Part shown: piece after piece, positions 51,418-61,391 of the stretch
Layout: each line of letters opens with the position of its first letter
Numbering within the stretch: the first letter of the stretch is position 1
Origin: Helicobacter sp. 'house sparrow 1'
GTDB lineage: Bacteria; Campylobacterota; Campylobacteria; Campylobacterales; Helicobacteraceae
Direction: 5' to 3'
Assembly: GCF_900199585.1 (NCBI RefSeq)
Contig: NZ_FZQY01000006.1
Span: 1 to 62,441 of the forward strand
DNA: 62,441 nt
Position numbers and translations under genes: made by a program
The notes under the pieces: generated by a model
Seen by the model: the letters and a program-made list of their open reading frames with translations, nothing else
The model's database searches: none
Told to the model about the DNA's origin: nothing

Positions 51418-52728
51418 ATGAAACTTTATATCGAGACTTTAGGTTGTGCGATGAACACTCGCGATAGCGAGCATATGATATCAGAATTGCAAAAAAAAGA
51501 GGGTTATGTCCTTACTGATTCTCCTAAAGATGCGGATTTGATATTGATTAATACTTGCAGTGTGCGTGAAAAGCCAGAAAGAAAACTATTTTCTGAGATT
51601 GGGCAATTTGCTAAGATAAAAAAACCAGATGCTAAGATAGGTGTATGTGGTTGTACAGCAAGTCATATGGGGGAGCAGATTATTAAAAAAGCCCCTCATG
51701 TAGATTTTGTGCTAGGTGCAAGGAATGTGTCAAAGATTACAGAAGTAATCCATAGGCCAAAAGCCGTAGAAGTGTCTATTGATTATGATGATAGTACTTA
51801 TGTTTTTGATATCGCTAGAAACACCGGAGTAAAGGCTTTATTAAATATTTCTATTGGTTGTGATAAAAAATGTGCTTATTGTATTGTTCCTCATACTCGT
51901 GGTAAGGAAATTTCTATTCCTTTGGATTTATTATTAAATGAGGCACATAAGCTTGTTGAAAATGGGGTCAAAGAGATTATGTTGCTTGGACAAAATGTAA
52001 ATAATTATGGAGTGAGGTTTTCTCAAGGACACCCAAAGGTTAATTTTAGTAATCTTTTAAGGGAGATGGGAAAAATTGAAGGGTTGGAGCGCATACGCTT
52101 TACTTCCCCGCATCCACTACATATGGATGATGAATTTATAGAGGAATTTGCATCAAACCCCAAGGTATGCAAGTCTATACATATACCATTGCAAAGCGGT
52201 TCTACAAAGGTTTTAAAAGCAATGCGTAGAGGATATACAAAAGAATGGTATTTAAATCGTGTTGCAAAGATAAAGCAATTGGTTCCCAATGTTGGAATTA
52301 GCACAGATATTATCGTGGGATTTCCTACAGAAGAAGAGGCTGATTTTCAAGATACACTTGAAGTTTTGGAGGCTGTGAGATTTGATACTCTTTATAGTTT
52401 TGTTTATTCTCCAAGACCCCATACAGAATCTGCTAGTTGGGCTGATAATCTGAGAGTTCCACAAGAGGTTGCAACACAAAGATTAGCACAACTGCAACAA
52501 AGACATAAAGAGATTTTGCAAGAGGATTCTCAAAAAGAAATTGGCAGGGAACATATTGTTTTAATAGAAAATCATAAAAATAGCCAAAAAGAGGTTTTTT
52601 CAGAGGGTCGTAGCGATAATGGCAGGCTGATTAGATTGGAAAATGAAGTTTTGCCATTAGGAGATCTGATAAAAGTAGAAGTAATTGCTACAAACGGTGG
52701 AAGTTTGATAGGTAGAAGCAAGAAATGA
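51418..52728 (+). CDS. miaB: tRNA-2-methylthio-N6-isopentenyladenosine synthase
   Basis: Radical-SAM methylthiotransferase of 436 residues that adds a methylthio group to i6A37 of tRNAs reading UNN codons. The N-terminal UPF0004 domain ligates an auxiliary cluster (Cys10, Cys47, Cys79). The radical-SAM cluster is Cys148-x3-Cys152-x2-Cys155 ([16 protein letters not shown]), and a C-terminal TRAM domain (VLIENHKN...[14 protein letters not shown]) binds tRNA. It overlaps the acyltransferase gene by 4 bp. Confidence 0.96.
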   Translation: MKLYIETLGCAMNTRDSEHMISELQKKEGYVLTDSPKDADLILINTCSVREKPERKLFSEIGQFAKIKKPDAKIGVCGCTASHMGEQIIKKAPHVDFVLGARNVSKITEVIHRPKAVEVSIDYDDSTYVFDIARNTGVKALLNISIGCDKKCAYCIVPHTRGKEISIPLDLLLNEAHKLVENGVKEIMLLGQNVNNYGVRFSQGHPKVNFSNLLREMGKIEGLERIRFTSPHPLHMDDEFIEEFASNPKVCKSIHIPLQSGSTKVLKAMRRGYTKEWYLNRVAKIKQLVPNVGISTDIIVGFPTEEEADFQDTLEVLEAVRFDTLYSFVYSPRPHTESASWADNLRVPQEVATQRLAQLQQRHKEILQEDSQKEIGREHIVLIENHKNSQKEVFSEGRSDNGRLIRLENEVLPLGDLIKVEVIATNGGSLIGRSKK

Positions 52729-53360
52729 AATTCTCTTTAAGGCGAAGGGTAATTTTATTGCTTTTACCACGTTTGATGTGGTTTTTAATGTGGGCTGTTT
52801 ATCTTACTTGTAGAAAACGCTTTCATATTTCACAAGAACTGGAAACAACAAATTGTATTGCTACATTTTGGCATGGTGAGTTTTTGATGCTCCCCTTTGC
52901 TTACCTAAAACTTCGCAAGCAACCAAAAATATTTGTTATCACTAGTAAGCATTTTCACGGTGAATTGATTGCTAGGGTTTGCCATTGTTTTGGATTTAAA
53001 ACAATCAGGGGATCAACAAATTATAATGGAGTAGATAGAGGGGGCATGAAAGTCTTGTTGGAATCTTTTAAAAAGCTTAAGCAAGGTTGGGATATGGGAA
53101 TTACTCCAGATGGACCAAAAGGTCCTTATCACAGTATTGCAAGTGGTGTCATTGTGATGGGACAAAAAACAGGGATTCCTTTGAGCGCATTTAGAGTAAA
53201 AAGCCAGAGTTTTTGGGAACTAAAGACTTGGGATAGATTTCAAATTCCAAAACCCTTTAGTAAGATTGAGTTTTTTTTGTCCCAACCTTTTGTTTTAGAG
53301 AGTATGTTAAGCGAACAGGAAGCTAGGGCAAAAATCTATGAAAAAATGCAAGCTTTATGA
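52725..53360 (+). CDS. Lysophospholipid acyltransferase family protein (DUF374)
   Basis: Protein of 211 residues with a hydrophobic N-terminal segment ([21 protein letters not shown]) and the acyltransferase motifs [15 protein letters not shown] (His active site) and [14 protein letters not shown]. The family resembles LpxL-type lipid A acyltransferases, but specificity is undetermined. It is translationally coupled to miaB (ATGA overlap) and lies 37 nt before the PilM-like gene, the same order as in H. pylori (HP0269-HP0271). Confidence 0.85.
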   Translation: MKFSLRRRVILLLLPRLMWFLMWAVYLTCRKRFHISQELETTNCIATFWHGEFLMLPFAYLKLRKQPKIFVITSKHFHGELIARVCHCFGFKTIRGSTNYNGVDRGGMKVLLESFKKLKQGWDMGITPDGPKGPYHSIASGVIVMGQKTGIPLSAFRVKSQSFWELKTWDRFQIPKPFSKIEFFLSQPFVLESMLSEQEARAKIYEKMQAL

Positions 53361-53397
53361 TAGAATCATTGCTATTTACGACTAAATAGGGATTTAG

Positions 53398-54372
53398 ATG
53401 TTTGGCTTAAATAAAATTATTAGACCTTTTTTTTCTAATGTTTTTATTGCTGTTAATATAGATGAAAATCTCTGTTTTGTGAAGGTTTTGCGCCTTAAGG
53501 AAGGCAGGGTCATAGAAGATTTTGACAGAGAGTTTAAAATTATAGGCGATGAGTTGCCTGTTGAAATGATTAAGTTTATAAAAAATTACAAAAGACGCTT
53601 TCCTTTTTCTTATGTAGGAGTGATTTCAAAGACCTATAATCAAGGGGTTTTTCATATTAAAAAACTAGATGAAATATATAAGATAGGTATTGAGCCTAGT
53701 GAATGTAGGGTTTTGAAATTTAAGAATTGGTGTGCATATATTAAAAGACATGAAATCATAGAGACACAGAGATATTTTTCTCGTTTTGGGGGAGTTGATT
53801 TTATTTTTTCACCCTTTATTCTTGCATTCTTGCATATTCAAAAGGAATTGGATCAGAGTTTTAAACTTTATGTTTTGTATGAAAGAAGCAATATTGCCTT
53901 ATTTATTGCAAATGAAGCAGGGGTTTATTTTGGTGGATATTTTATGGTTGAAGGAGAAGTGGGGAGGCAGGTTAGTGATATTGGCCAGATAGTTGAAGAG
54001 GAGAGAGGTGCGTTGCAAGATGACCCTTATTCATTAGATGAGTTTGAGAATCTAGATCTTGGGTTTATTCAAGATGAGGATGAAGAGGATGCTGAGGTGG
54101 ATCAGAATAAAGATGCTAATCAGACTATTGATGATATTACCAAGGCTTCGATCATTGTAAATATTATTCAAAGCTCTTTGAATGAGTTTTATACTAATGA
54201 TTTTTATGATGAAAATTTTGTTGAAGAAATTATTTTTTTAGATAATGTAAAAATGTCTTCAGAGATGTTAACTTATATTCAAAATGTTACAATGCTTGAG
54301 ACAAAAAGACAACACTTTTTCCTTCAAGAACAATTGTTAATGCTAATACAAAAGGAATTTGGAAACAAATAA
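53398..54372 (+). CDS. PilM-like protein (putative actin-fold, unknown function)
   Basis: Protein of 324 residues without signal or membrane segments. The start FIAVNIDENLCFVKVLRLKEGRVIEDF looks like the first two strands of an actin/PilM fold, and the middle KLYVLYERSNIALFIANEAGVYFGGYF like the second subdomain. A very acidic stretch (~residues 215-250, rich in Asp/Glu) is an insertion. The next two genes encode membrane proteins shaped like PilN and PilO, which supports a PilM role. The clear nucleotide-binding motifs of PilM are not obvious, so it may not bind ATP. It overlaps the next gene by one base (TAATG). Confidence 0.55.
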   Translation: MFGLNKIIRPFFSNVFIAVNIDENLCFVKVLRLKEGRVIEDFDREFKIIGDELPVEMIKFIKNYKRRFPFSYVGVISKTYNQGVFHIKKLDEIYKIGIEPSECRVLKFKNWCAYIKRHEIIETQRYFSRFGGVDFIFSPFILAFLHIQKELDQSFKLYVLYERSNIALFIANEAGVYFGGYFMVEGEVGRQVSDIGQIVEEERGALQDDPYSLDEFENLDLGFIQDEDEEDAEVDQNKDANQTIDDITKASIIVNIIQSSLNEFYTNDFYDENFVEEIIFLDNVKMSSEMLTYIQNVTMLETKRQHFFLQEQLLMLIQKEFGNK

Positions 54373-54905
54373 TGCAATATAGTTTTACTCTTGCACAACC
54401 CAAGCGCATCTTTAGTAAGATTGTAAAGATTTGGTGGTTTTATATTTTTATAAGTGTTGGTTTGATGGTGGGGTTTGTATTAAATCTGCAAATGCAAACA
54501 AGGGTTGCATTAAAAAATAGCAGTGAAATGGAACAAAAGCAAGAATTTTATCAACAACAAACCCAAAAAATTTTAACAAATAGAAAGAGATTGGAATATC
54601 AATTATTGGTGATTAAGAATGATATCACAGATAATATGGTAATTAAAGATGCAATTGAGAATTTATTAAACTTAATTCCAGATCAAATTACAATTAGTCT
54701 TGTTGAAATTAAGGAGCAATCTTTGATTATCAAGGGCAATACTCCTTCAAAAGAAGTGTTTAAATATCTGCTTCAAGATCCTTTAAAGGCAATCTTTGGT
54801 AAAAGCAAAGTAAGTTTTTTTATGCTCTCAAATGGTGGATATGAATTTGTTTCAGAAAGTTTGACAGAACAGTCTTTTATAAGCAATATTCAAGAGGTTG
54901 ATTGA
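54372..54905 (+). CDS. PilN-like bitopic membrane protein
   Basis: Protein of 177 residues: short cytoplasmic N-terminus (MQYSFTLAQPKRIFSK), one transmembrane helix (~residues 21-41), a coiled coil (~45-90, Gln/Glu/Lys rich), then a small alpha/beta domain with the strand pair ITISLVEIKEQSLIIKGNTPS and KEVFKYLLQDPL. This is the topology and strand order of PilN/GspL-like proteins of type IV pilus alignment complexes. Pairwise similarity cannot be measured here, so the call is structural inference. Its stop overlaps the start of the PilO-like gene. Confidence 0.55.
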   Translation: MQYSFTLAQPKRIFSKIVKIWWFYIFISVGLMVGFVLNLQMQTRVALKNSSEMEQKQEFYQQQTQKILTNRKRLEYQLLVIKNDITDNMVIKDAIENLLNLIPDQITISLVEIKEQSLIIKGNTPSKEVFKYLLQDPLKAIFGKSKVSFFMLSNGGYEFVSESLTEQSFISNIQEVD

Positions 54906-55474
54906 TGGAAAATAAGCCTAAAATAAAAAGAAAATGGTATGTAGATTTAGACCCTGAGCTTGTGATTAAAAATCTATTATTTTTTTCTCTTTATTGCTTA
55001 ATTTTAATTTTTTCTTTTAATTATTTTATTTTACCTTCCATTAAGGATTATAAGCTTGCAATTCTTGATGAAAAGAAACAAAAACTAGTTTATAACACCG
55101 TCTTGAGCAACTTTAATAAAACACAAGGTGGCTTTTCTTTACTTAAGCAAAGAAATGAAAAATTTTTAGAAACATTAGAAGTCAGTGTCACCAGCCAAAA
55201 AATCCATGATTTTTTATTGGAATTTTTTGAAGATGTTGTGATTACAGGTCATCAGAGTAAAGAAAATCAAGAAAAGAATTTCTTAGAAACAGATTTTGAA
55301 ATCCAAGCTAAAGCCAAAGATTTACAGGCAATACAAATTTTCTTTAATGCACTTAAGGATTCTCCAATCAATTTAAGAGTAAGTATCCCTTTTGTCATCC
55401 AAAAGCAAGAGAAAGGTTTTTTTGTCGCCTTTAAATTAAAAAATAAAAAAAATACTTATAAATTATTGCAGTAG
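54905..55474 (+). CDS. PilO-like bitopic membrane protein
   Basis: Protein of 189 residues: a basic cytoplasmic N-terminus, one transmembrane helix (LLFFSLYCLILIFSFNYFIL, ~residues 24-43), a coiled coil, then a ferredoxin-like domain (FEIQAKAKDLQAIQIFFNAL...SIPFVIQK). That is the PilO/GspM architecture. I start at ATG 54905, sharing one base with the previous stop; a TTG one codon earlier is less likely. Together with the preceding two genes it forms a PilMNO-like unit with no pilin, ATPase or secretin gene in this window. Confidence 0.55.
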   Translation: MENKPKIKRKWYVDLDPELVIKNLLFFSLYCLILIFSFNYFILPSIKDYKLAILDEKKQKLVYNTVLSNFNKTQGGFSLLKQRNEKFLETLEVSVTSQKIHDFLLEFFEDVVITGHQSKENQEKNFLETDFEIQAKAKDLQAIQIFFNALKDSPINLRVSIPFVIQKQEKGFFVAFKLKNKKNTYKLLQ

Positions 55475-55584
55475 ATTTTTTAATTAATTATTTAATTTTG
55501 TTTGCTAGAAAAATTGATTTTTTTTTGAAAAATTCGTAAAATTTACGCATTTAAAATATCAATCATTGGTAAAAGGAGAAAGTA

Positions 55585-56955
55585 ATGAAAAGGGTTATGT
55601 TGACTTTGAGCATAATGGGCGCTATCAGTTTAAATGCTTCAAATTTAAAAGATTTTGTAGAAAATGCAACATTAGATGGATATGCTAGGGGTAAATACCT
55701 TTTCTCAGAGGGTGAGGATGGCTATGGAAAGGGATATCAAATCTTTCTTAGACCTAATATTACTTCAGGCGAGATTTATGGTTTCAGCTTTACAGGAGGT
55801 ATCTTTTTTGCAAGGGGCTCTAATGCTCCTGATGGAAACCAGTCAGATGATGCAATTGGTGGAAGCAGAACTTTTAAGCCTTCAAACTTTTTAGACTTTT
55901 TTAATGTTAGCAATCTCTATGTAACAAAAAGATTTGAAAAAGCCAAGACAATGCTAAGAGTAGGAGCTATGCAAATTAATACTCCACTAAATAATACTTC
56001 AGGATGGGGTGATAGAGGTATTGGGGTAATGGCTACCAATAAAAGTATAGAAGGAATGGAGTTTTTTGCATCTGTATATGATTCTTGGATGACAGATAAT
56101 ATTCAGATTCAAGTTAAACAAACTAGTGGTTATGGCATTGGCAATGAACTTGTTATTTTTGGTGCGAAGGGTAATTTTGAATCTGTAGGGTTGAAAGATT
56201 TAAGTGCAACTTTGTATTATGCTTATGCTGACAGGCTCTTTGATATGATGCTTTTTGGAGATGTTGGCTATGAGTTTAGTTTAAGTAATATCAAATTAAA
56301 GGTGTTAGGACAGATTGCTAGCACAGTAATGAATGATAAGCCAAATTTTAGATCAGGCAATACCACGCTATCAGATGGGTATTTTACAAAAGGAATTCAA
56401 AAACTTGGCTCTGGGCTTGATTATGCAAAAACTAGGGGAATGTATAACTTGCAAGTTAGCGTAAATGTAGCAGGCTATAGTGGCAATATTGGATATGCAG
56501 GTAGTTTTGGTGAGGGTTATGGTGCAATGCTTGATGGGCAAGGATCATTAAGTATAGGAGGACAGCTTTGGAGTTCTATAGTGCCTGGAAGTCAAGCTGG
56601 ATTTGGATGGACAGGTGTAGGTGGTATAAAAAATACTGATATTATTGTAGCTTATAGCACTCATAGCTATAAGATTGATAAATGGAAAGTCGGACTTGAT
56701 TTGGTGTATGTGGGTGGTAACAATAGGATGCCTTATATGAGTCGAGGTAGTGGAAAAATTAGTGCAGCGAATGATACGGGATACTCTGTTGTTGGGAATT
56801 CAACCACCAAAACAAGAAATGCAAACATTTTTGAAATTTCTCCACAAGTTACTTATCAATTTACTAAGGAGTTTAGTATGAATCTAACCTTTTCTCAACT
56901 CTTTGGTGATATGCAATTAAGTAGGACTGTGGTAACATTGCTTTATAATTTTTAA
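55585..56955 (+). CDS. Outer-membrane porin, Hof/OprD-like
   Basis: Barrel protein of 456 residues. Signal peptide MKRVMLTLSIMGAISLNAS, then a mature start LKDFVENATLDGYARGKYLFSEGEDGYGKGYQ typical of Helicobacter Hof porins, alternating strands, and the end LSRTVVTLLYNF with a terminal Phe. Such proteins act as substrate-specific outer-membrane channels; the solute is unknown. It has AGGAG 6 nt before its ATG and 110 bp of upstream sequence, so likely its own promoter. TAATG overlap couples it to the YkgJ-type gene. Confidence 0.85.
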   Translation: MKRVMLTLSIMGAISLNASNLKDFVENATLDGYARGKYLFSEGEDGYGKGYQIFLRPNITSGEIYGFSFTGGIFFARGSNAPDGNQSDDAIGGSRTFKPSNFLDFFNVSNLYVTKRFEKAKTMLRVGAMQINTPLNNTSGWGDRGIGVMATNKSIEGMEFFASVYDSWMTDNIQIQVKQTSGYGIGNELVIFGAKGNFESVGLKDLSATLYYAYADRLFDMMLFGDVGYEFSLSNIKLKVLGQIASTVMNDKPNFRSGNTTLSDGYFTKGIQKLGSGLDYAKTRGMYNLQVSVNVAGYSGNIGYAGSFGEGYGAMLDGQGSLSIGGQLWSSIVPGSQAGFGWTGVGGIKNTDIIVAYSTHSYKIDKWKVGLDLVYVGGNNRMPYMSRGSGKISAANDTGYSVVGNSTTKTRNANIFEISPQVTYQFTKEFSMNLTFSQLFGDMQLSRTVVTLLYNF

Positions 56956-57344
56956 TGGATTGCTTGGGCTTTAATTTTTCTTTTGAACCTAATGCCTGCG
57001 AAGCTTGTGGAGGGAAGTGTTGCACAGGTGAGAGTGGTTATATATTTTGTTCCATTTCTGAAATGGAACAAATCAGTGCTTTTTTAAATCTCTCATTTGA
57101 TGAATTTACACAAAAATATGTTAAAAGGGTGGGATATAAATTCTCGCTGATTGAGAAGCCTTATTTTGATGGCTATGCTTGTGTTTTTTTTGATGAGAAA
57201 ACAAAAAGATGTAAAATTTATGAGGTACGACCAAAGCAGTGCAGAACTTTTCCATTTTGGGATAGCTTTAAAGACCAAAAGGGAGAAGATTATAAAATGT
57301 TATTAAAAATGTGTTTAGGAATAAGGCTTGATAAAGATTCTTAA
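56955..57344 (+). CDS. YkgJ-family cysteine-cluster protein
   Basis: Protein of 129 residues with the family signature: Cys15, Cys18, Cys22, Cys23 (CEACGGKCC), Cys32, and a second set near CKIYEVRPKQCRTFPFWD. Such proteins bind zinc or an iron-sulfur cluster; the role is not established. It corresponds to H. pylori HP0274. Translation is coupled to the porin by TAATG and to the next gene by a 17-bp overlap. Confidence 0.85.
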   Translation: MDCLGFNFSFEPNACEACGGKCCTGESGYIFCSISEMEQISAFLNLSFDEFTQKYVKRVGYKFSLIEKPYFDGYACVFFDEKTKRCKIYEVRPKQCRTFPFWDSFKDQKGEDYKMLLKMCLGIRLDKDS

Positions 57345-58590
57345 GAAGATTTTGTTTTTGTTGTTTTTGTCTTTATTGAATGCATCTCAGCAGGAAGATT
57401 TACAAATAGCCCTTGGTGGAGATATGCTTGCAAGGGGTAATTTTAATGAAGCAAAAGAAATCTATCAAAAACTTTATAATAAAACCAAATCAAGTGCATT
57501 GGCAAGGCAGATTGCAATTGCAAGCGCTTCTGCTGGAGATTTGAGTTCGGCTTTTCAATATGCACTTATCTATCGTAATGAAACAAAAGATACAAAAGAT
57601 CTTCTGACAAGTAAAATTGTTGCAGATAGTTATATTAAATCAGGAGAAATTCAAAAGGCTATTGTTTTATTAGAAAATATCAAACAACAAGAAGAATCCC
57701 CCATAGTAGATAATATATTAGGCACCTTGTATCTTAATCAAAAGCAATTTGATAAAGCTTTGGGACTTTTAAAAAAGTACTATGACTTTTCAAAGGATGA
57801 GGAGGCATTAAAAAAAATACTTGCTGTTTATGTATCTAAAAATCAAAATCAGGCTGTTATAGATACTTTGGCCGAAGCGTTGGAAAAAAATTGGTGTAGT
57901 GAGGATTTATGCACCAAGGCAATTGAAATTTTTAATCAATTTGATGCAAATGACAGGGCTTATACTATTTTTAGGAATGCATACCAAGAGAAGCCTACAA
58001 TGGAAAATGCAAAATATTATCTTCAAGTTTTAATCAATCAAAAGAAATTCCTGCAAGCAGAAGAAATTGCAAAAAATTTCCCCTTTGATAGAAGATTGTT
58101 GCTTGATTTATACATTGCACAAAATAAGTTTCAAGATGCTTCACTTCAGGCTAGAAGAATTTATGAGGAGCATAATGAAGCAAAATTCTTAGCATGGAGT
58201 GCTATTTATGCTTATCAGGCAAAGAAAGATTTTGCTAAAGAGGAGTTGGATAAAATTCTTGGAGATTTGGAGAAGGCAATCAATGATCGAGATATGCAGC
58301 GTCAGGTAAATAAGGAAAATCCAAGCAACGAAGATGCTTTCTTTTATAATTTTTTAGGTTATTCACTTATTGAACATGGATATGATATACAAAGAGGTAT
58401 TTCTTTGGTAAAAAAAGCACTTAAAATAGCACCAAATTCTATTGTATATATAGATTCCCTTGCTTGGGGGTATTATAAGATGGGTGATTGCACACAAGCT
58501 CAAAGTATTTTTGCAACAATTCCAAAGGATCAAATTAAACAGGATAAAGATTTAAAAGAGCATTTTGAACTTATTGGCAAATGTCGTTAA
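57328..58590 (+). CDS. Secreted TPR-repeat protein
   Basis: Protein of 420 residues with a signal-peptide-like start (MIKILKKILFLLFLSLLNAS) and many tetratricopeptide repeats. Examples: GNFNEAKEIYQKLYNKTKSS, QFDKALGLLKKYYDFSKD, SLVKKALKIAPNSIVYIDSLAWGYYKMGD. It is likely a periplasmic or outer-membrane-associated scaffold for protein interaction. It starts with TTG 57328, which has AGGA about 8 nt upstream inside the previous gene. Partner proteins are unknown. Confidence 0.8.
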   Translation: MIKILKKILFLLFLSLLNASQQEDLQIALGGDMLARGNFNEAKEIYQKLYNKTKSSALARQIAIASASAGDLSSAFQYALIYRNETKDTKDLLTSKIVADSYIKSGEIQKAIVLLENIKQQEESPIVDNILGTLYLNQKQFDKALGLLKKYYDFSKDEEALKKILAVYVSKNQNQAVIDTLAEALEKNWCSEDLCTKAIEIFNQFDANDRAYTIFRNAYQEKPTMENAKYYLQVLINQKKFLQAEEIAKNFPFDRRLLLDLYIAQNKFQDASLQARRIYEEHNEAKFLAWSAIYAYQAKKDFAKEELDKILGDLEKAINDRDMQRQVNKENPSNEDAFFYNFLGYSLIEHGYDIQRGISLVKKALKIAPNSIVYIDSLAWGYYKMGDCTQAQSIFATIPKDQIKQDKDLKEHFELIGKCR

Positions 58591-58663
58591 TAATATTTAG
58601 TTTAATTATTTTTTAATATTTTTTTTGATAAAAGAGAAAGTTTGAATTTTTTAGGAGGTTAGA

Positions 58664-58915
58664 ATGTCTTTATTGATAAATGAAGAGTGCATTGCGTGTG
58701 ATGCTTGTAGGGAGGAATGTCCAAATAGCGCAATTGAGGAAAGTGATCCTGTATATATGATTGATCCAGATTTATGTACAGAGTGTGTTGGGTATTATGA
58801 TGAACCAAGTTGTGTTGCCGTGTGTCCAGTTGATGCGATTATTCCAGATCCAGATAATATAGAGAGTATAGAGGAGTTAAAATATAAGTTTGAGCAATTA
58901 AACCAAGGTGAGTAA
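58664..58915 (+). CDS. fdxA: Two-[4Fe-4S] ferredoxin
   Basis: Electron carrier of 83 residues with two CxxCxxC-type cluster sets: Cys9, Cys12, Cys15, Cys19 and Cys38, Cys41, Cys50, Cys54. The second has an 8-residue insertion between its second and third Cys, as in the Allochromatium-type ferredoxins including H. pylori FdxA, whose loss affects metronidazole response. AGGAGG is an excellent ribosome site. It overlaps ppx by one base (TAATG). Confidence 0.95.
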   Translation: MSLLINEECIACDACREECPNSAIEESDPVYMIDPDLCTECVGYYDEPSCVAVCPVDAIIPDPDNIESIEELKYKFEQLNQGE

Positions 58916-60372
58916 TGGCAAAAATAACCACAGTTATTGATATTGGTTCAAATTCTGTTCGTATGGCTATCTTTAAAAAGACAAGTCGCTTTGGATTTGC
59001 TTTAATTTATGAATTAAAATCCAAGGTTCGTATCTCAGAGGGTAGCTATAATGCTAATGGATTTTTGCGGGAAAAACCAATGCAAAGAGCAATTAGCGCA
59101 CTAAAAGAGTTTAAAAAAATTGCAAAAATCTATAAAAGTAGAAAAATATTTTGTATTGCAACAAGTGCAGTTAGGGATGCTCCAAATGCAAGGAATTTTG
59201 TTCAAAGGGTGGATAAAGAGTGCGGTATCAAAGTAAAAGTTATTGATGGTAAAAAAGAGGCTTTTTTTGGTTCGATTGCTTGTGCCAACTTGTCCCATAA
59301 AAGAGATGGGATTATGGTGGATATTGGTGGAGGAAGCACAGAGTGTGCCTTGATTAAAGATGGAAAGGTGCAGGATGTGGTTTCTTTAAATATTGGAACA
59401 ATTAGATTAAAAGAACTTTTTTTTGATAAGAAAGTGGAGCTAAAAGAAGCAAAAAAATTTGTGCAAAATGCTCTTGAGATTCTTCCAGATTCTTTTAAGC
59501 ACCAAAATATTTTTGGAGTTGGTGGGACAATCAGAGCACTTGCAAAGCTGATTATGAAGCAAATTAATTATCCCATAGATTTGATACATGGTTTTGAAAT
59601 TGATGTCCAAAGGTATATTAAGTTTATTGATAAGATTGTTAGAGCCAGGGAAGATAAATTAGATGATTTTGGGATAGCAGAAGAGCGATTGGATAATATT
59701 CAAGGTGGGCTTTTGATCCTATTAATGTTAATAAAATGCTTTGGGACTCAAACAATTACCACTTGTGGCACAGGTATTAGGGAAGGAGTCTTTCTTGCAG
59801 ATTTGTTGCGATCTCACCGCCATATAATCCCAAATAATATAAATCCTTCCCTACAATATGCAATGGATTCTTTTAATCTTGATAAGCAGTGTTTAATGAT
59901 TAAAAAGATAGCCTTGAAACTTTTTGATCTACTACGGATGGATTTTAATTTAAATGATGATGATAGAAAAATCCTACGCGATGCTAGTTTGCTTTCTCAA
60001 ATTGGAACTTGCATAGATTTTTACCATACAAATAAGCATAGTGCATACTTTGCAAAGTATGTATTAAATTATGGTTTTTCGCATTATCAAAGAGTGATTA
60101 TTTCTTTACTCATCACTTTTTCTGATAAAAAAATTCCAAAAGATTCTGACATTCAAACTTACCAAGGATTAGGGCTTGAACTACCAACTCTGCAAATTTT
60201 AAGTTTTATTTTAAGTCTTGCTAAAGTTTTAGAGATTTCTTATGATAATTCAATAGGTATATCATATCGCCAGAATCAATTGATTCTTTCAGGAGCTAGT
60301 AGTAATTTTATCTTGATGGAAAAGGTTGGAAAATTAGCACGCCCAAAAGATATTTCCATTGTTTTTGAGTAG
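58915..60372 (+). CDS. ppx: Exopolyphosphatase / GppA-type phosphatase
   Basis: Actin-fold phosphatase of 485 residues that removes terminal phosphate from polyphosphate and/or pppGpp. The phosphate-binding loops VIDIGSNSVRMAIFK (start), MVDIGGGSTECALI and GVGGTIRALAKL are present, with Glu in the SAVRDAPN region typical of the family. A C-terminal HD-like helical domain completes the Ppx/GppA length. It lies between fdxA and waaC in one operon, as in H. pylori. Confidence 0.92.
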   Translation: MAKITTVIDIGSNSVRMAIFKKTSRFGFALIYELKSKVRISEGSYNANGFLREKPMQRAISALKEFKKIAKIYKSRKIFCIATSAVRDAPNARNFVQRVDKECGIKVKVIDGKKEAFFGSIACANLSHKRDGIMVDIGGGSTECALIKDGKVQDVVSLNIGTIRLKELFFDKKVELKEAKKFVQNALEILPDSFKHQNIFGVGGTIRALAKLIMKQINYPIDLIHGFEIDVQRYIKFIDKIVRAREDKLDDFGIAEERLDNIQGGLLILLMLIKCFGTQTITTCGTGIREGVFLADLLRSHRHIIPNNINPSLQYAMDSFNLDKQCLMIKKIALKLFDLLRMDFNLNDDDRKILRDASLLSQIGTCIDFYHTNKHSAYFAKYVLNYGFSHYQRVIISLLITFSDKKIPKDSDIQTYQGLGLELPTLQILSFILSLAKVLEISYDNSIGISYRQNQLILSGASSNFILMEKVGKLARPKDISIVFE

Positions 60373-60377
60373 AGTAT

Positions 60378-61391
60378 ATGAAAATTGCTATTATACGATT
60401 ATCAGCCCTTGGAGATATTATTATCAGCGCCTCTTTTGTTTCTTGTTTAAGAGAATTATTTACAGATCTTAAAATTGATTGGTATGTTGATGAGCGTTTT
60501 TCTTCTATTTTAAATTCTCAAGAAAATTTTTCACTCAAGGTACTCCCACTAAAGCGTTATTTAAAGTCTTTTAATTTATTGGGAATAAAAAGAGAATACC
60601 AGGAGCTTAAGAAAGAAACTTATGATTGTGTAATTGATATGCAAGGATTAATCAAATCAGCAATAATTGGTAAAATTTTTAATACAAAAAAATATGTAGG
60701 TTTTGCCAGGGATTCTATCAAGGAGCCTTTAGCAAGTTCTTTTTATACCCAAAAGGTTAAAATTTCTTATCAATCATCCATTATATTACGCAATGCTAAA
60801 ATTATTTTTGAAGCCTTAAACCCAAAGATGAATTTTGAAGATTTTGTAGATTTTGCCTTAAAAAAAAGAAAAACAATTTTTACCTACCAGCAAAGTGAAA
60901 AACAGGCCATAGAGGGTTTTTTGGAATCTGGGAAGAAAAACATACTTTTTATTTTAGAAGCTTCTATGGAAAGTAAAACTTATAGTGCTAAGAATTTTAT
61001 TGAACTGGGAAAAAGACTCTGTGATAAGAATATGTCTATTTTATTGCTTTATCACCAAGATTTTTCAAAAGCAAATGAAATTTATAAGGGATTAAATAAT
61101 CATATCAAGATTAAGATACTCCCAAAATTGGGATTGGGTGGGGTTAAAGCATTAATAGATTCTATAGATTTAGTGATAGGTGGAGATACGGGAATTACCC
61201 ATTTAGCTTGGGCTATGAACAAGCCATCTATTACTCTTTTTGGAAATACACCCTTGGAGCGTTTTTGTTTAACAGGAACTAAAAATATTGCTTTAAGCGG
61301 GAATAAAAAAGCAAATTATGATAAAAATGATTTTTCGATCAACAAGATTGCACCAGAGATGATTTTAAAGTGTATTGAGGAAATCTTATGA
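60378..61391 (+). CDS. waaC: Lipopolysaccharide heptosyltransferase I
   Basis: GT9-family glycosyltransferase of 337 residues that adds the first heptose to Kdo in the LPS inner core. The N-terminal IAIIRLSALGDIIISASFVSCL is the GT9 signature; the C-terminal VIGGDTGITHLAWAMNKPSITLFGNTPLERF is the ADP-heptose binding region. It lies 5 nt after ppx and overlaps lpxL by 4 bp, placing two LPS steps together. Confidence 0.93.
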   Translation: MKIAIIRLSALGDIIISASFVSCLRELFTDLKIDWYVDERFSSILNSQENFSLKVLPLKRYLKSFNLLGIKREYQELKKETYDCVIDMQGLIKSAIIGKIFNTKKYVGFARDSIKEPLASSFYTQKVKISYQSSIILRNAKIIFEALNPKMNFEDFVDFALKKRKTIFTYQQSEKQAIEGFLESGKKNILFILEASMESKTYSAKNFIELGKRLCDKNMSILLLYHQDFSKANEIYKGLNNHIKIKILPKLGLGGVKALIDSIDLVIGGDTGITHLAWAMNKPSITLFGNTPLERFCLTGTKNIALSGNKKANYDKNDFSINKIAPEMILKCIEEIL

